The notes beneath the pieces were generated by a model. It made no database searches. It had not been told where the DNA came from and saw only the letters and a list, made by a program, of their open reading frames with translations. A program made the translations under genes and the position numbers. From assembly GCA_002633005.1 (NCBI GenBank), contig NMRA01000052.1, positions 857,235 through 921,234 on the forward strand: DNA of 64,000 bases, written 5' to 3'. The first letter of the stretch is position 1. Each line of letters begins with the position of its first letter. The DNA comes from Phoronis australis (taxonomy: Eukaryota > Phoronida > Phoronidae). Shown in pieces: positions 36,431 through 48,700 of this stretch.

Positions 36431-39400
36431 CATTACTCCTAGCATTACTTACATTCATGAAAATATCCTGTGCATAATTATCTGTGTCTGAATCCCAGAA
36501 ACAGCGACATCCCATTCTGTCAACAAGTAGCAATTAATTAGAAAGTTGGCAAAACAAGTAAGATCACGCAAAAAAAGCAAATTAAAAGTGCTGTTAAAGA
36601 GTGACATTTGACGTAGAACACGGTACAATATCCAAAAATAAAGGCAGTAAACATATTGTTCAAAATTCAACACTTCCTTGTCAACCAATAAATTATTTAT
36701 AGATAAAAAGATTTGGTATAACACAAGTTAACACTCAAATCTGCTCATAAAAATTGCTATTTCAGATTTCAAGACAAAAAAAATGAACAACCAAGATTTA
36801 GAGAAATGTCACACAATTCTTTAACCCATAAACCAACCTTAGACTAAAAAGGAGATGCAAAATTACAATTGTCACAGTTAGGGAAACAATTTATTTATAA
36901 TAGTAAATGTAGAGGAAAGAAACTGTTAGTTAGCATTTTTTTTAATTTTGCCTGTGATTACTACGGTAGGGAAAAATATATAGCCAGGAAAAACTAAAAA
37001 ATGTTAATGTTTTATGAGAAGAGGGGAAAGTTTGAAAATTCATTTATTAATTGATGACTGAGACACTGTGTGATTGTTTGTGCGAAGCTCTCCAAATCAG
37101 ACACAGATGGTTCTCAGGAAGAAAAAACGAGTTTATGATAATGGTGAATGTTCTGAGAATGGCATAATAGAAACCTTTTGACAATCCAGTTGACATCCTT
37201 CGAAAAATATTGCTTTAGATAGTACTTAATATCCCATCCCCTTGCATGAGAAACGCACATGGTTTGTTTACTGTACCTAATTACATATTCAAGATGGTGG
37301 GCAAAACCTTGGACTCGTGTGTTGAAATAATAATTACTTACTTAACCCCCTCTCCTCGCTGTTCTCCAATAACCACTTGGACGATGAATTTATACCTGTC
37401 ATAACCTAAAGCTGAAATGTAAAAATATTTATCTTAAATGCAAATTAGGATCAGCATATAATGTAATAAAATATACTGTTTCCCAGTTAATGTAGTAGCA
37501 CACATGATAAACAACAACATGAAATAAGCACAATTTTAATCACTCTGAAAAATGTTGTTTTCAAAAGACTAAAACCTTTGGTGAATCACAATTCAAACAA
37601 ACATCAAGTATCGTGTACACCCAACTGTATATTTCACATAATGCAACCTGGATGTTTAACGGTAATTGTGAAAAAATGTATTACTAAAAAATTGCATAAC
37701 TGGGTTTTACTGAACCAATTGGCTATTTCCTTGTGAACAAAAACACACAATTTTATGCTTATGGGCAATTTTTCTAGATTATGCTTTAGGGAGTGCAATC
37801 ATGACACCAAATAACCCTCCAGTGACCAGAAAATCATACTTTTGTTAAAGGGATATTCTCGACAAGAAAAATAACTTTGAAAACTCATAGTCATTAGTGC
37901 AAAGTTGAACTCACTAACTATGTAACAGTATTAGCACATTTTTAAATACATTTGGGATTTGGTTCAGCGATTTAAACACGATCTTCATTAATTTTAAACG
38001 AATGTCTGGCAGATAATGACAACAATAACCAATTTGCAGTAAAATCACAAAAACGTGACAAATTCCATTGTTTCATAGCTCTAGTAAAAGCAAATAGCTT
38101 CAAGTTTATCCTATTTAACAATAATCCGATAAATTAGGTTTTGTTGTCTTTTTAGCAACTATGATCCCTTCAATCAAAAAGGTACTCCACATTGCCAAAC
38201 ACGAATGAAATACTTATTCTGCAAACGTGTATGCACCTCTTACACCTATGCTGCATTTCTCAAAAATGCGAGTGAAAACTGATTTTTGGGCAGTGCCCTC
38301 TGTAGGTGATTTTATGATGACAACCACATAGTAAAAGTTCAAGCATACCTTTGAGTTTTTCTTTAATGTCATCTGATATCTGCTTGCAGAGGGATGTAGT
38401 TTCCTCTGCATCGTATGATTTACCAGTCAGCTGCTCTTGTAAGCAAAAATGAATCGTCTCTTTAACAATGGCTGGCCTGAATCTGAAACAGATGTTATTG
38501 CCAATATCTAACTTGAGATTAGGGTTACTGTAACTAGATTTTGCAGGAAGTCTCAACAAGACAAAAACGTGATTTTAAATTGTTGATGAAGGCAATGCAT
38601 GTGCTAGAATTCATGATAACATGTCAACGGAAACCTCTGGTATAGCTCGTCAGCAACAACAGTGGGAGTCCTTATTTTTCGCCGAGCCACTTAAGTTTAT
38701 TCACTAAGTCACTAAGTCACTTATTAGTTATTTTTAACACTATTAGAGCCAATATGTAAAACTAAAACCAGCTTGAGAATTTAATGCCCCCATCAAGATG
38801 GTGTAGAAGTCAAGTTTTGCCCACCCAATAAGCAACACTCAGATATTTGCAGTGTATTCAGCCATACTCTTCATACTCCCAATCTTTCATTACAGTGACA
38901 CAGAATTGAGCAACTGCAATACATTCCCTTCAAATTTCAAATACTTCATAGCTGAGGACCTTGAATAGGGGTGGGGACAGGCAACATGGTCACCCCTTAG
39001 GTAGGGCCATATTCTTCTCATTTGGAATATTCATCTGATTTAGTTTAGGATTGAAATATGTATATATTGAGCAATATGACAGGAAACACTTAACTGCCAA
39101 TAATTAGGCTGATTACAAATACATTAACAAACGCATGATTACATGCCTTTCAGTGCCTTTTCATCAATATGCAACTAGATCAAATGACCAAAACTAAGTT
39201 ATGAGTAAAAAACATGGCTGGCAACGGACAACTTTAACAAGTGGCCAAATAAATCGTGCTGATTATAGGATTGGAATTAACAAATTACCAGAATTATGTG
39301 GCTACACTTCCTTAGACATTTTAATAACAACTAACAGTGAACTGGAGTTCAGAGAAAATTTTCTTCAGCAAAGTTGTCACCATCTCCCAATGTCACTTTA

Positions 39401-40472
39401 CTTTTACCAAAAATCGAGCAAATATCACAGGTGCACAACATGAGCGAACTTTTTTGAAATCGGCATCAGAATTTACCTTGTATTAAAAATGAAAGACTGG
39501 TGTAAGAAAATGACGTTCATCAGATAATTTTTCTTTTAAAGCTGCATTTTGCCCTGTTTGGTTGGCTAAAAACAAAAAATTCCCTTTACTCTCATGAAAT
39601 CAGTCTCACATTCTTACTTACCATGACGACGGTTCACTACCATCAGCGACTTGAGAAAACCCTTCAGATCAGAATTTATTAAAGTTGGACAACCCTAAAA
39701 GTGTTCTTTTGAAAATGATGGATGTACGCATTGCCTGTGGCTTGATATGGCAGGGCCTTTGCCATCTTGAGGGGAAAGATGCATGCATAATGCTTTGCAA
39801 TTATTATTTCCTAGCCTTGAAGGAAATTTACCAAATATTGGATGGAAATTTTGGGGGCTGAGAGGAATTTCGTACGATTTTTCAATGTATTTTTCAAACA
39901 GAGAAGGGGTTGATATTCAGCACCAAAATCGAGGCATTGAGGGCTCTGGATGGTAACAGAAATATAATCCTATCATGGCACGGAATATCATGAGAGCAAT
40001 TTTTTGAAATTCAATTTAAATTTTTAGTCAACTAAACATTGAGAAATCCAGCTTTTACTTGGTGAAATGTAGAAGGTGTCATTAGCATTTTGGAGTTGCA
40101 AAAACTTACTCACTGTTGGGCGTGCTACTTTTGTCTTTGATTGAATGTACGTAGAGAAAGGACAACAAATCGAGTGGCCTAAAAAGTGACTTTTGCTTAA
40201 ATTGGCAACTTTTTGCCCACATCATTCTCTAGTTGTATTTTGATGCTACAAAGCTATTTAGAGACAGGTTACGTGCCTTGGTGACTCTTGATATCACAGG
40301 ATGTATTGCTTAGTCTGTTCATTCAATGCCTCAATGCCCAATGCCAATGCCATGCCAATGGCTGTCACTCTGGTGGGATATAAATTACTTACTTATTTTG
40401 AAAGTTTGGACGTATTATATACGTGTTGCTAGGAGTCTCTTCGTTTGGTTCTTCGACAGCTGTTTCCGACAT
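35294..40472 (-). CDS. DYNLT2B: Tctex-type dynein light chain, DYNLT2B/TCTEX1D2 homologue
   Basis: Five exons, all phases matching and all borders GT/AG: 40472-40393 (ATG), 38482-38349, 37411-37342, 36516-36453, 35341-35294 (TAG at 35296-35294). They encode 131 residues; human DYNLT2B has about 142. The N-terminus (about 28 residues) contains NTYIIRPNFQNKFRP, and the Tctex1 fold follows with KETIHFCLQEQL, YDRYKFIVQVVIGEQRGEGV, CRCFWDSDTDNYAQDIFMN and the terminal DSLFCVAAAFGVFYY. The family forms dimers that bind dynein intermediate chains; DYNLT2B serves cytoplasmic dynein-2 in retrograde ciliary transport. The start is preceded by A at -3. The second exon's acceptor at 37412 was set by family alignment, giving Ala-Leu before GYDRYK. 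Open frames at 38214-38559 and 36455-36724 are read-throughs of its exons. Confidence 0.95.
36318..36431. repeat. Half copy of a foldback element plus TATG-type microsatellite
   Basis: CACAAACATTTTAAGTCT followed by a CTGCACGCCACCTATTGGCC stretch is one arm of the foldback element at 48925-49034. It is followed by a short palindrome (TTACATTTTTATATGTAA) and by about 50 bp of ATGTAT/TGTATG microsatellite. It lies just downstream of DYNLT2B exon 4, inside intron 4. Confidence 0.65.
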
Positions 40473-40559
40473 TTTAAATGCACTCAAGAACACATTAGAA
40501 CAAAAGCTGAGCCAAAATATGCAGAGAAATTATGCGTCGGCCTCCTTGACAACTATGTT

Positions 40560-40880
40560 CACTTCCGTTTTGCTCAACAGCGCCACCAGACGGGTAAATG
40601 TGCCAACGGATCGTGAGTGCCCCGCCGGGCGAGTCGGCCGCCGGGCAACAGTGGTACGAGTGCGGCTGGAGTAAAGTGAATGTAAACATGACATTAAAAT
40701 TTTTGCATGTTAAACGACGCATTCTTGGATCCGAGAAACTCCCTACCCACCGTGACGCCAGCCCGCATGTGGTTGTGGACTGTACTAGGCCTCAAGCCGG
40801 GCGGCCATGAGACGCCCGGCGCCCCGGCCAGCCGGCAGGCATGGCCGTAGGCCGCCGACACGGAGGAGCCGCGCACCCAT
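40560..40880 (-). promoter_or_regulatory. GC-rich promoter-like region upstream of DYNLT2B
   Basis: This is the most CpG-dense stretch for several kb. It begins about 90 bases upstream of the DYNLT2B start codon. CACTTCCG at 40560-40567 reads CGGAAGTG on the gene strand, an ETS/GABPA-type core common in housekeeping promoters. Open frames over it on both strands (to 169 codons on the minus strand) are explained by high GC and show no recognised domain. Confidence 0.5.
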
Positions 40881-41853
40881 GGACATGGGCTCCTGGGTCC
40901 TGACAATGGACTGTAACCAACGTCCAATACAACGTCACCGCGCAAGTAAAGCCTCCAATTCACTGATACGGACACCTCAGAAATCATCATCCCGAACCTG
41001 ACTCCGCCTGAGGCGCCTGCATATGTTGAGTGCACACCCAGCAGAATTAACCATGATATTATTGCAACATTAAACAAACATTTTAGGTTGTAAAAGTCAC
41101 ATTCCTTGTTCAATTTCCAAAATTCGAAAACCTCGTGAGCTTTACTATAGTGCCGGCACGAACTATATTCAAGTAGACCTATGCGGCTATGACTGAACTT
41201 CATTTGAAATGAAACTTTCAGTTGGCAACACGAAAATTTAAAAATACTGGCTTCGCCCCTAATGCCGGTGTTTTTGGCGGTCTCATTAGCTAGAGAAAGA
41301 TAACATCAGCAGCCTGAGGCGATTTAATTAATCACAACAGCATGATGTCTTTGATCTGAACCGGCCAATCCCAGATCCTGTGTGGTGCGCACTTAGTGAA
41401 ACCAGTCGAGTTGCCAAAAGCGCTGTCGTGACAATATGCATGCCTAATTATTGGATTTTTAAATTTAATAAGTCAGTTTTGCGAATGCAAAAATATATTT
41501 TCCAGAGGCCTCTCTCTGACAAGCGGCCGGGGAAGGGAGACAACATTCGCTTTATTTTTTTTTGTCGAAACTATATATCACTTGAGAAACATTGATAACC
41601 TGACAGATGGGCCTAACATCAATTGCTGCGCATTTCCCGGCGTTCGAAAAAATATAGATATTTTCATATTTAGGGGCCCCGCCCTTGAAGAAGGGCATTG
41701 ATGATATTCAAGATGCCACCCCTTTGTTTTTATTGACAAATTCTAAAGGGGCCGCACACGGAGAGAGGGGCTTCATAATGTTGGGATCGGTTATCCACAT
41801 TTTGCTACTTTTTGTGAATATCACAAGAATAGTATCTCTTTTTAGATGGTTAC

Positions 41854-42122
41854 CATGCGCGCATCCAGCCTAAAATATAAGGGGCTCGAATTTTTGAGAA
41901 TGTGGTGGACATTTTACTGCTAAAAAAACGGGGACTAAGAAAAAAAACGGGGTACTACGATCAAACCTATGAATTGAGCAATCCCGCCGAATTCCTGCCT
42001 TTTTGCCATTTTAGTAGACTTTTGTCTCCTTTTTCTCGAACTTTTTTTCTCTGAGGCGGACCTTTTTGCTCACTTCGCCGAATGGAGAGAGAGGCTCATG
42101 AGCCACCCTGGGTGCGTGCATG
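41854..42122. mobile_element. MITE family A copy 3
   Basis: The termini CATGCGCGCATCCAG (41854-41868) and CTGGGTGCGTGCATG (42108-42122) are inverted copies. Flanks GTTAC and GTTAT agree at four of five bases, consistent with a 5-bp target duplication. Inner motifs (TTTTGTCTC, TTCTCTGAGGCGGACCTTTT) are the inverse of those in the copies at 10150 and 21766. 269 bp. Confidence 0.82.
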
Positions 42123-45100
42123 GTTATTATGATTTGTTTGTAAGGAATTTCCACATGTGGAAAACACTGCTGTCTAAATACTACTATTTCTTATGACCGC
42201 GTACATGTCGAAAGGGGGTACTCAAAGAATTCCCGCACTCATAAACAGTGATTTCAGCGTTTTTTTGTCAGTGGAGTACAAATTTACCTCGCGAATCGTT
42301 ATAGGCACATGTACCTCTGAAATGAGTAAAGATACACTTTAATACGAATGCCCCATGTTCCCCCAGTTACCCGTCAAAAATCTGCGGGCATGCTGGCGGA
42401 AATTGCTCATAACATTTCGTTTTCATAAACAAATTCGTTAGTTTCTATTTTATTTGTTTGTGTTTCTCAAGTGATATACAGTTTCGACAAAAAATATCAA
42501 GCGAATGTTGTCTCCGTTATCCCTTGCCAGAGAGAGTCCTCTAGAAAAATATATTATAGCATTCGCAAATCTGACTTATTTAATTTAAAAATTCAATAAA
42601 TTAGTACGCTCCGCAAGAGCTTCTCTTTACAAATTTTCTCGATTTTTCGAAACAATTAAGTGTACGAGTGTGAATGATTACGTGCACATTTTCAAGTGCG
42701 TTTAGACGACATGGGCTGCAAAAGTGGAGACCCTAACAATGTCCTGGCTAGGGTCTCAAAAAGTAAACCATCCACTTTTGTTAAACGCTGTCTCAGAATT
42801 TTCTCTCTTATCCGTACAGTCTTTCTTTTCTCTTTTGTCCCGGCCCACGCCTATGTCGGTTGCCACGGTTTAACCCTGACGCCTGAAAAGTTTTTTGGGT
42901 GCCCGTGCCCCCCACTTCCTACGGCCCTGAACTTTAATTACTGTGTACCACAGAAAGATAATACAGCTTGTCATAAAAAGATTTGGTCATTAACAAGATT
43001 ACCCGAGACAGGCAGACAGACTACCTTCGAAGTAAATACAGAATAAAAGTTCAATTTTACGAAGTGACCTCACTAACATGCATTTCCTCTCAATACTACA
43101 GTTGATGTAGCACAAAACGCGATAAACGTTTTTTTTCTCGTAGATTTTGAATTTCTGTTGATTTCAAAGCATTTTTCCTTTAGTTTCAAATTTCCAAAAA
43201 AAAAACTGTATGCTGCTCGTCACTTAGTCCATTTTCCTCCAAAAGGCAAAGCAGTCTCCTAATTTGACATGACAAGACACAGCACATTTACCTTAAAGGG
43301 AAAGGCAACCTTTGATGTGACCTAATCAATGGTGATTATGCACCCAGTTGAAAAATATTTACTGGGTAATTCTTTGAGCGCATATATATTGTTGGGGGCC
43401 GAGAATTTGCGAATTGTATCGAGATGAGAGTTCGTATTAAGCCTGTGTTTCAAAAATAGTGAATTGGACTATTTTGCCTAAAAATTCTTGCAATATTCAC
43501 AATGAATAACACTCATATTAGCATTCCCATGAAGAAGATTCGTATTTTTACCAGTTTTCGCGTTCCAGGCCTCTTTAAGTTGAACTTCTATCCCGAAAGT
43601 GCAAAAGTCCTCTGCCATCATGATAGCTAAATATCTGTCACCTTTCCGTCATGACAGCTAAAAGTCTGCCATGACTCACCATTCTAGACTCCAGCTAGTC
43701 TGATGAATTCTGGTAAGGTCATAAGCATACTTAAATGTCATGAATGGGAAACTCAGGTTATTTACAGGGGATATTATTGCACCCATGGTGTTCAAGTTCC
43801 TCACAATCAGTGAAAATACAATTCATTTTAAGTCTCCATTGCACTTTATATTTATTGCAAGACATATGATTGAATACATAAATAAATTATAATTTTCAAG
43901 AAAATTTTTCAAAAACTTGCCCACCTTGGTAAAGCCAATAAAACAGTTCTGAAAAATCTCTCTTAACATGCCAGGGAAAATAAACCAGTCACGGTGACAT
44001 AAATTTTATGTCATCAACAATGTCAGCTGGCTAGTAAACACCGTAAATATTCTATGACTTCAATATTACCTCACGATATGCAAAAAAAAAAACAACTCGT
44101 AGAAGCACATTTCAAACACAGGCAAAAATATGCCAGATGCAAATTGCAGGACTGCCACTTGTTCACAAAGCAGTACATACAACATCCTCAGTGTCTATAA
44201 GAGCAAGCAAGTGCCGCTAAGCAAGGTTAAATTAGAGTGAAAAAAATCTACGTGAATGTCCAAAATTCCGAAAAAAGCTGCAGCCAGATGATATTTACCA
44301 CTTCAATTGAGTTGTGCTACACCACATTGATTGAATTCATATTTCTGTGATGATTACTAACTCATTGAAATTGTCTACAATCAGATTTAACATGACATGG
44401 GGATGTGCACTGTGCATGTGAATTAGTCACGAGCACAAGTTATATGTACTCAGCTGTTTTGGGAGGGGCAAATGATAGCTTTACCCTTAATTTTTCCTAC
44501 ATCGTCCCCCAAGTTTTTTTTTCTTGATTCTGCCAGCATTTTTTTACTATTTTCGTCCAAATCTAGGGGCCATTGATCCGCTGCCTTGCGCGCTTATGCT
44601 CATGAGATATAAAAACTTGTCATGAGAAAAGATCATAAAAATATTCACATTGAAACCCAATCAACTTTGCCAAACTGTTATTTAGGACAAAGGCACTTGT
44701 AAATGTTGAGAGAATATCCAGTCTCTGAATTAAACATAAACTGAAGTTGTATGTATTGTGTGCTAATTACATACAGTTAGAGGTTTCACTGATGTCTTTT
44801 GCAAACATGATTTCGAATGTCATCTTTCCCTCTTTTCGTGTTTTCATACATTGCGTTGAAGTTGGGTATCAATTTGCAACTACAGACTTCACAAACACCA
44901 AATTCAATAGGTGTTGGCGATTTCTAGAACACTCTATGATACCACTCTCAGAGTTACTGTATGAACTTGTCAGAAGGTCATTTTCAAACTGCATTTCATA
45001 ATGCATACGTACACAGCTTTACCGATTTCCTAATCCATTTTTCCATCTCTTTTAATTCATAATTGATCAAGTTTCAGTTTCCAAGATCATCTAAGAGCGT

Positions 45101-45318
45101 TTCATTCATTTTACAACTATTTTGCATCTCTTAGATCACTTTTTGATTATCCTTAATCATGACAAGTGATTACTCAATATGAATTCAAACACACAGTCTG
45201 CACAGAATCCTGCGCCGTATTTATAGAGATGTGTTACCGAGTACGCTATTTCAGACCAAAGAATCTCTGTTGGCATTAGAATACACTTTTGCAAAAGATC
45301 TACAGTAAGGTAAAAAAA

Positions 45319-45376
45319 CAACACAGTATGTTAACACGATCAACAACACAGTATGTTAACACGATCAACAACACAG
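45319..45376. repeat. 24-bp tandem duplication
   Basis: ACACAGTATGTTAACACGAT followed by CAAC occurs twice in a row and a third copy starts (ACACAG). Downstream of the TMEM272-like gene on its strand. Confidence 0.8.
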
Positions 45377-45658
45377 ACCTTTTTACAGATCTCAAGCAGT
45401 CTTGTGTGGGCAGCATCTCACAGCAGAGATCTGAGGTTTACTGCCTTTTCAAATAGCAACTTTAAACAAAATCAATTTCAGTTTACTTTCTCACCAGCTA
45501 CCCAGTCAACTTTAACCGTTTACAGTCTAGTTCACAAGCTGCAGTTGGCCATATTAAAAATAAATTATCTGATAGCAATGAGCAATTACAGAGATCAAAC
45601 ACATAAACAGTCAATTCTTTTCTTCCAGACACCAATAGCGATTTATAGTGGTTTACTT

Positions 45659-45768
45659 GGCAATGGTCAGATATAACGTGCCCGTATTTTGGGAACCAGT
45701 TTGATGCCCGTTACTCGGTGAAGAAAACTGATTCTCAAAATTCGGGCACATTATATCAGACTATTGCC
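45659..45768. mobile_element. 110-bp foldback element just after the TMEM272-like stop codon
   Basis: The 44-bp arms 45659-45702 and 45725-45768 are inverted copies with about six mismatches, around a 22-base loop. The outer ends are GGCAAT and ATTGCC. The inner arm ends at AAACTG. The element ends two bases before the stop codon (45773-45771 on the minus strand), so it should form a long hairpin at the very start of that gene's 3' untranslated region. Confidence 0.8.
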
Positions 45769-45770
45769 GT

Positions 45771-48700
45771 TTATTTATTGTCGGTAGTAGCTGAGGCACA
45801 AATTCCCGCGCAACAGATGCAGCAGCACAGAGTCGAGATGAGGATGTACATGGACGTGGTAATCCAGAACGCGAACAAGTAGAGTGTCGGGTGACAGTAA
45901 CACGACGAAAGGGGATCATCGTAGCAGACCTCACCGTACACTCTGTAGATCCATACATTCCCTGGAGAAAATGACAGCAAAAAATACCATGAGCAGTAAA
46001 ACAAACACAGATCGGATTAGATACAAAACTTACTTTAAAAATTCCTCAATTTGGGACGAATTCAAAGTAAAAATTTTTTCAAAGGTGAATGCCTTTTTGG
46101 GAAAATGGATAAACTTTTATAGTGACGGAGGGAACGTTTTAAGTACACTTACACTCAAATCACACAAAGTCATTTCTTCGTTGATGCAGGTCACCACAGT
46201 TTACTTGGAGGTCACACATTATCCAGTCTTGTGGCGACCACGGATGCATTATTTTGTTGTAGTTCAAATTTGAATTCAGGATCAATTAAAGAATTTTTAC
46301 CACATTGTAATCTCTACAGGATCTCTATATGAGGGGAAGTTTCCTCACTGTGGCAGAAAGAACTTGAGTATTACCATGGATTGCAAACTTGACTGTTTTT
46401 AAAATGTTTTTGTGTTGATATTTCAGCAAACTAGGTATTGATATGAGACACCTTTCGTAACCCATTAGGTACCATTCAACTGGACTGTTAAAAGCAAGAA
46501 ATTTCCAACATCAAGATCTGATCTAGTATCATCATTTAAACTTGACAAACAAGCCTATTGTGTTGGTACACAATGCTGTGGCAGTAAGCTGGGTCAGAGT
46601 CTGTAGTCAAATAAAAGAATCCGCAGGTGACAGTTAAAGTCTAATTTGTCTGAAAGTCAACCGTTTTCTCCATTCAAAATTTTTTGTTTATACTACTTCA
46701 TACAAAACACTTTCTTCATATATTTGTTGAAAGTCGTTTGGAAATAGTATTTTTAAATATCGGTTAGCGCCGTTTACAACATAATTGCTGGATTACGTGA
46801 CACTATCAGATGAAGGCAGACAATGAGAGAGCTGAACTATGAAAACATTGGTTTGCCATCTTTCTTCTTGTGCTATCAATATCAAACTGATAATGACACA
46901 GCTGTATCCCCTGACTAGCCAATCAGTGAAATCAGGATACTCATCCCACAGCGTGGGTGCGCAACGCGACCGTTCTTCAAATCTTGGGTATTGATATTAG
47001 TCTACCATTTCAAGCACCTGGAGCAAAATGTTCATTTTTCTTTTCATTTCACTCAATTCTTTCCACTGGAATCAGACTTCCGCTAAGCTCAGAAACACAT
47101 GACCAGTTACATAAAAATGTTTTAGTTCATGTTTTGGGGTGGTATATTTCTTAAAACTTTTTAATGCAGCCAATTTGTTTGTGCAATTTTACACAAATAT
47201 ATATCATGGAGAGAATGTAATTTGCTGATTGATTCTATACGTCAGTAATCACCATCTCAAACTATAGACATATTGTAGTCCGAGATCATTGATAACCTAA
47301 TTGGCGCAGTGCCAAGCTTTGGAAATCAAGGAGAATCTATTATACTCACCGGCAATGAACCAGGCTAAGAGAAAACAGTTGAGCAAGGCATCCACTGGAT
47401 TGGTCTTTGCATTCTCGTCCTGTTGGTCCTCTCGATGATGCTTGATTCGCTGTCCAATATTGATGATGTTCTTGATGACGCCAAACACGCCCCCCACAAT
47501 CAGATAAATCGGTATGTACCTTTCAATACGGCACTGGTGTACGAAGTACGAGCCTAAGCAATTAAAACAACTTTAAAACATTAGCGACGTAGAACGTTGA
47601 AATGCGCCCACAATTGCACCGTATACGGTATCCTTCTAGGGTTGTTTATTGGTACCATAAAGTAGCCAGTAGAGGGCATATATGTAGTATGTTGTACTTT
47701 GAAAAATGGAAAGGCATCTGAAAACAAAGAATTAGCATCACCTCATCAACAGACACCTGTATGCCAAATTTTATGAAAATACGTTGAGGACCTTTGAAGA
47801 TACAGAGATAAATGAAAAAAAATAAAATTGCCACTAGGTAGCACACCAGTAGTCAGCTAGGTCGGAACGTCATCGTCATCTGTTGTCAACATCAAATAAA
47901 TACACTTACTAAATTTGGTAAAGATCCTTCGAACGGTTTAAAAGATACAGCCATAGGCGCAAAAAAAACTGCCACTAGGAGACGCCACAGTAGTCGAAAT
48001 CGGCGGAAAATCATCATCAGCCGTCCACTTCATAGTAAGAGCATACGTGCCAACTTTCACAATCATCCATTGAGCAGTTTGGTTGATAGAGGTGTGGATG
48101 CAAAAAAACAGACTCAAAAACAGTAAAAATGGCCACCAGGTGGCGCAAACTACGTTGAATCCATCCCAAAACTAATGTATGGCTTCACCTCACTAATAGG
48201 TGCCTATATACCAAATTTTATGAAAATCCCTTCAGGACTTTTGAAGATACAGAGGTAAACGTAAAAAACTAAAATTGCCAATAGGGGGCACACCGGTAGT
48301 CAGATCCGTCTAAAAGTTCGCTCATGCCGTCCCATCCACGACAGGAACACATGTGTAAAATTTCATGACCATATGTCAAGGCGTTTTGGAGATAGAGCAG
48401 CGGACGCCGGACAGACGGACGGACGGAGATGACGGCATAATGCGTCCACATAGAAATATGTGGGCGCATAATGACAATTTGGTATCGTCATGAAAAACTA
48501 TGTGAACTGGTATGTGAAACTATACATAAACAACATTACAATACAACATTTCGATCTTTAACTACTTAACTTACGCGGCATTCATTTGCAACACCGCCCC
48601 TTCAATTCAAATAAAAGATGAAAACTCACTGGCATTGTTTTGGAAGATCAAAAACAGCTGTCAAGAGAGTTGGGGACATGGTTTGCAGCAGCTTCAAGAG

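Larger units (their letters stand above)
40881..45658. other. Intergenic stretch between DYNLT2B and TMEM272-like gene
   Basis: It contains a repeat fragment at 41033-41140 (similar, inverted, to about 14230-14350; shared ACAAACnTTTTAGGTTGTAA), the MITE at 41854-42122 and the 24-bp tandem pair at 45319-45376. The 116-codon frame at 42696-43046 and others show no recognised family. No exon is supported. Confidence 0.5.

Noticed and set aside
40640-40650. GGCAAC as an RFX X-box for a ciliary gene promoter
   Set aside because: Only a half site is present; the second half does not fit.
40694-41203. 169-codon open frame on the minus strand
   Set aside because: It lies over the GC-rich DYNLT2B upstream region and a dispersed repeat; no domain, signal or homology is recognisable.
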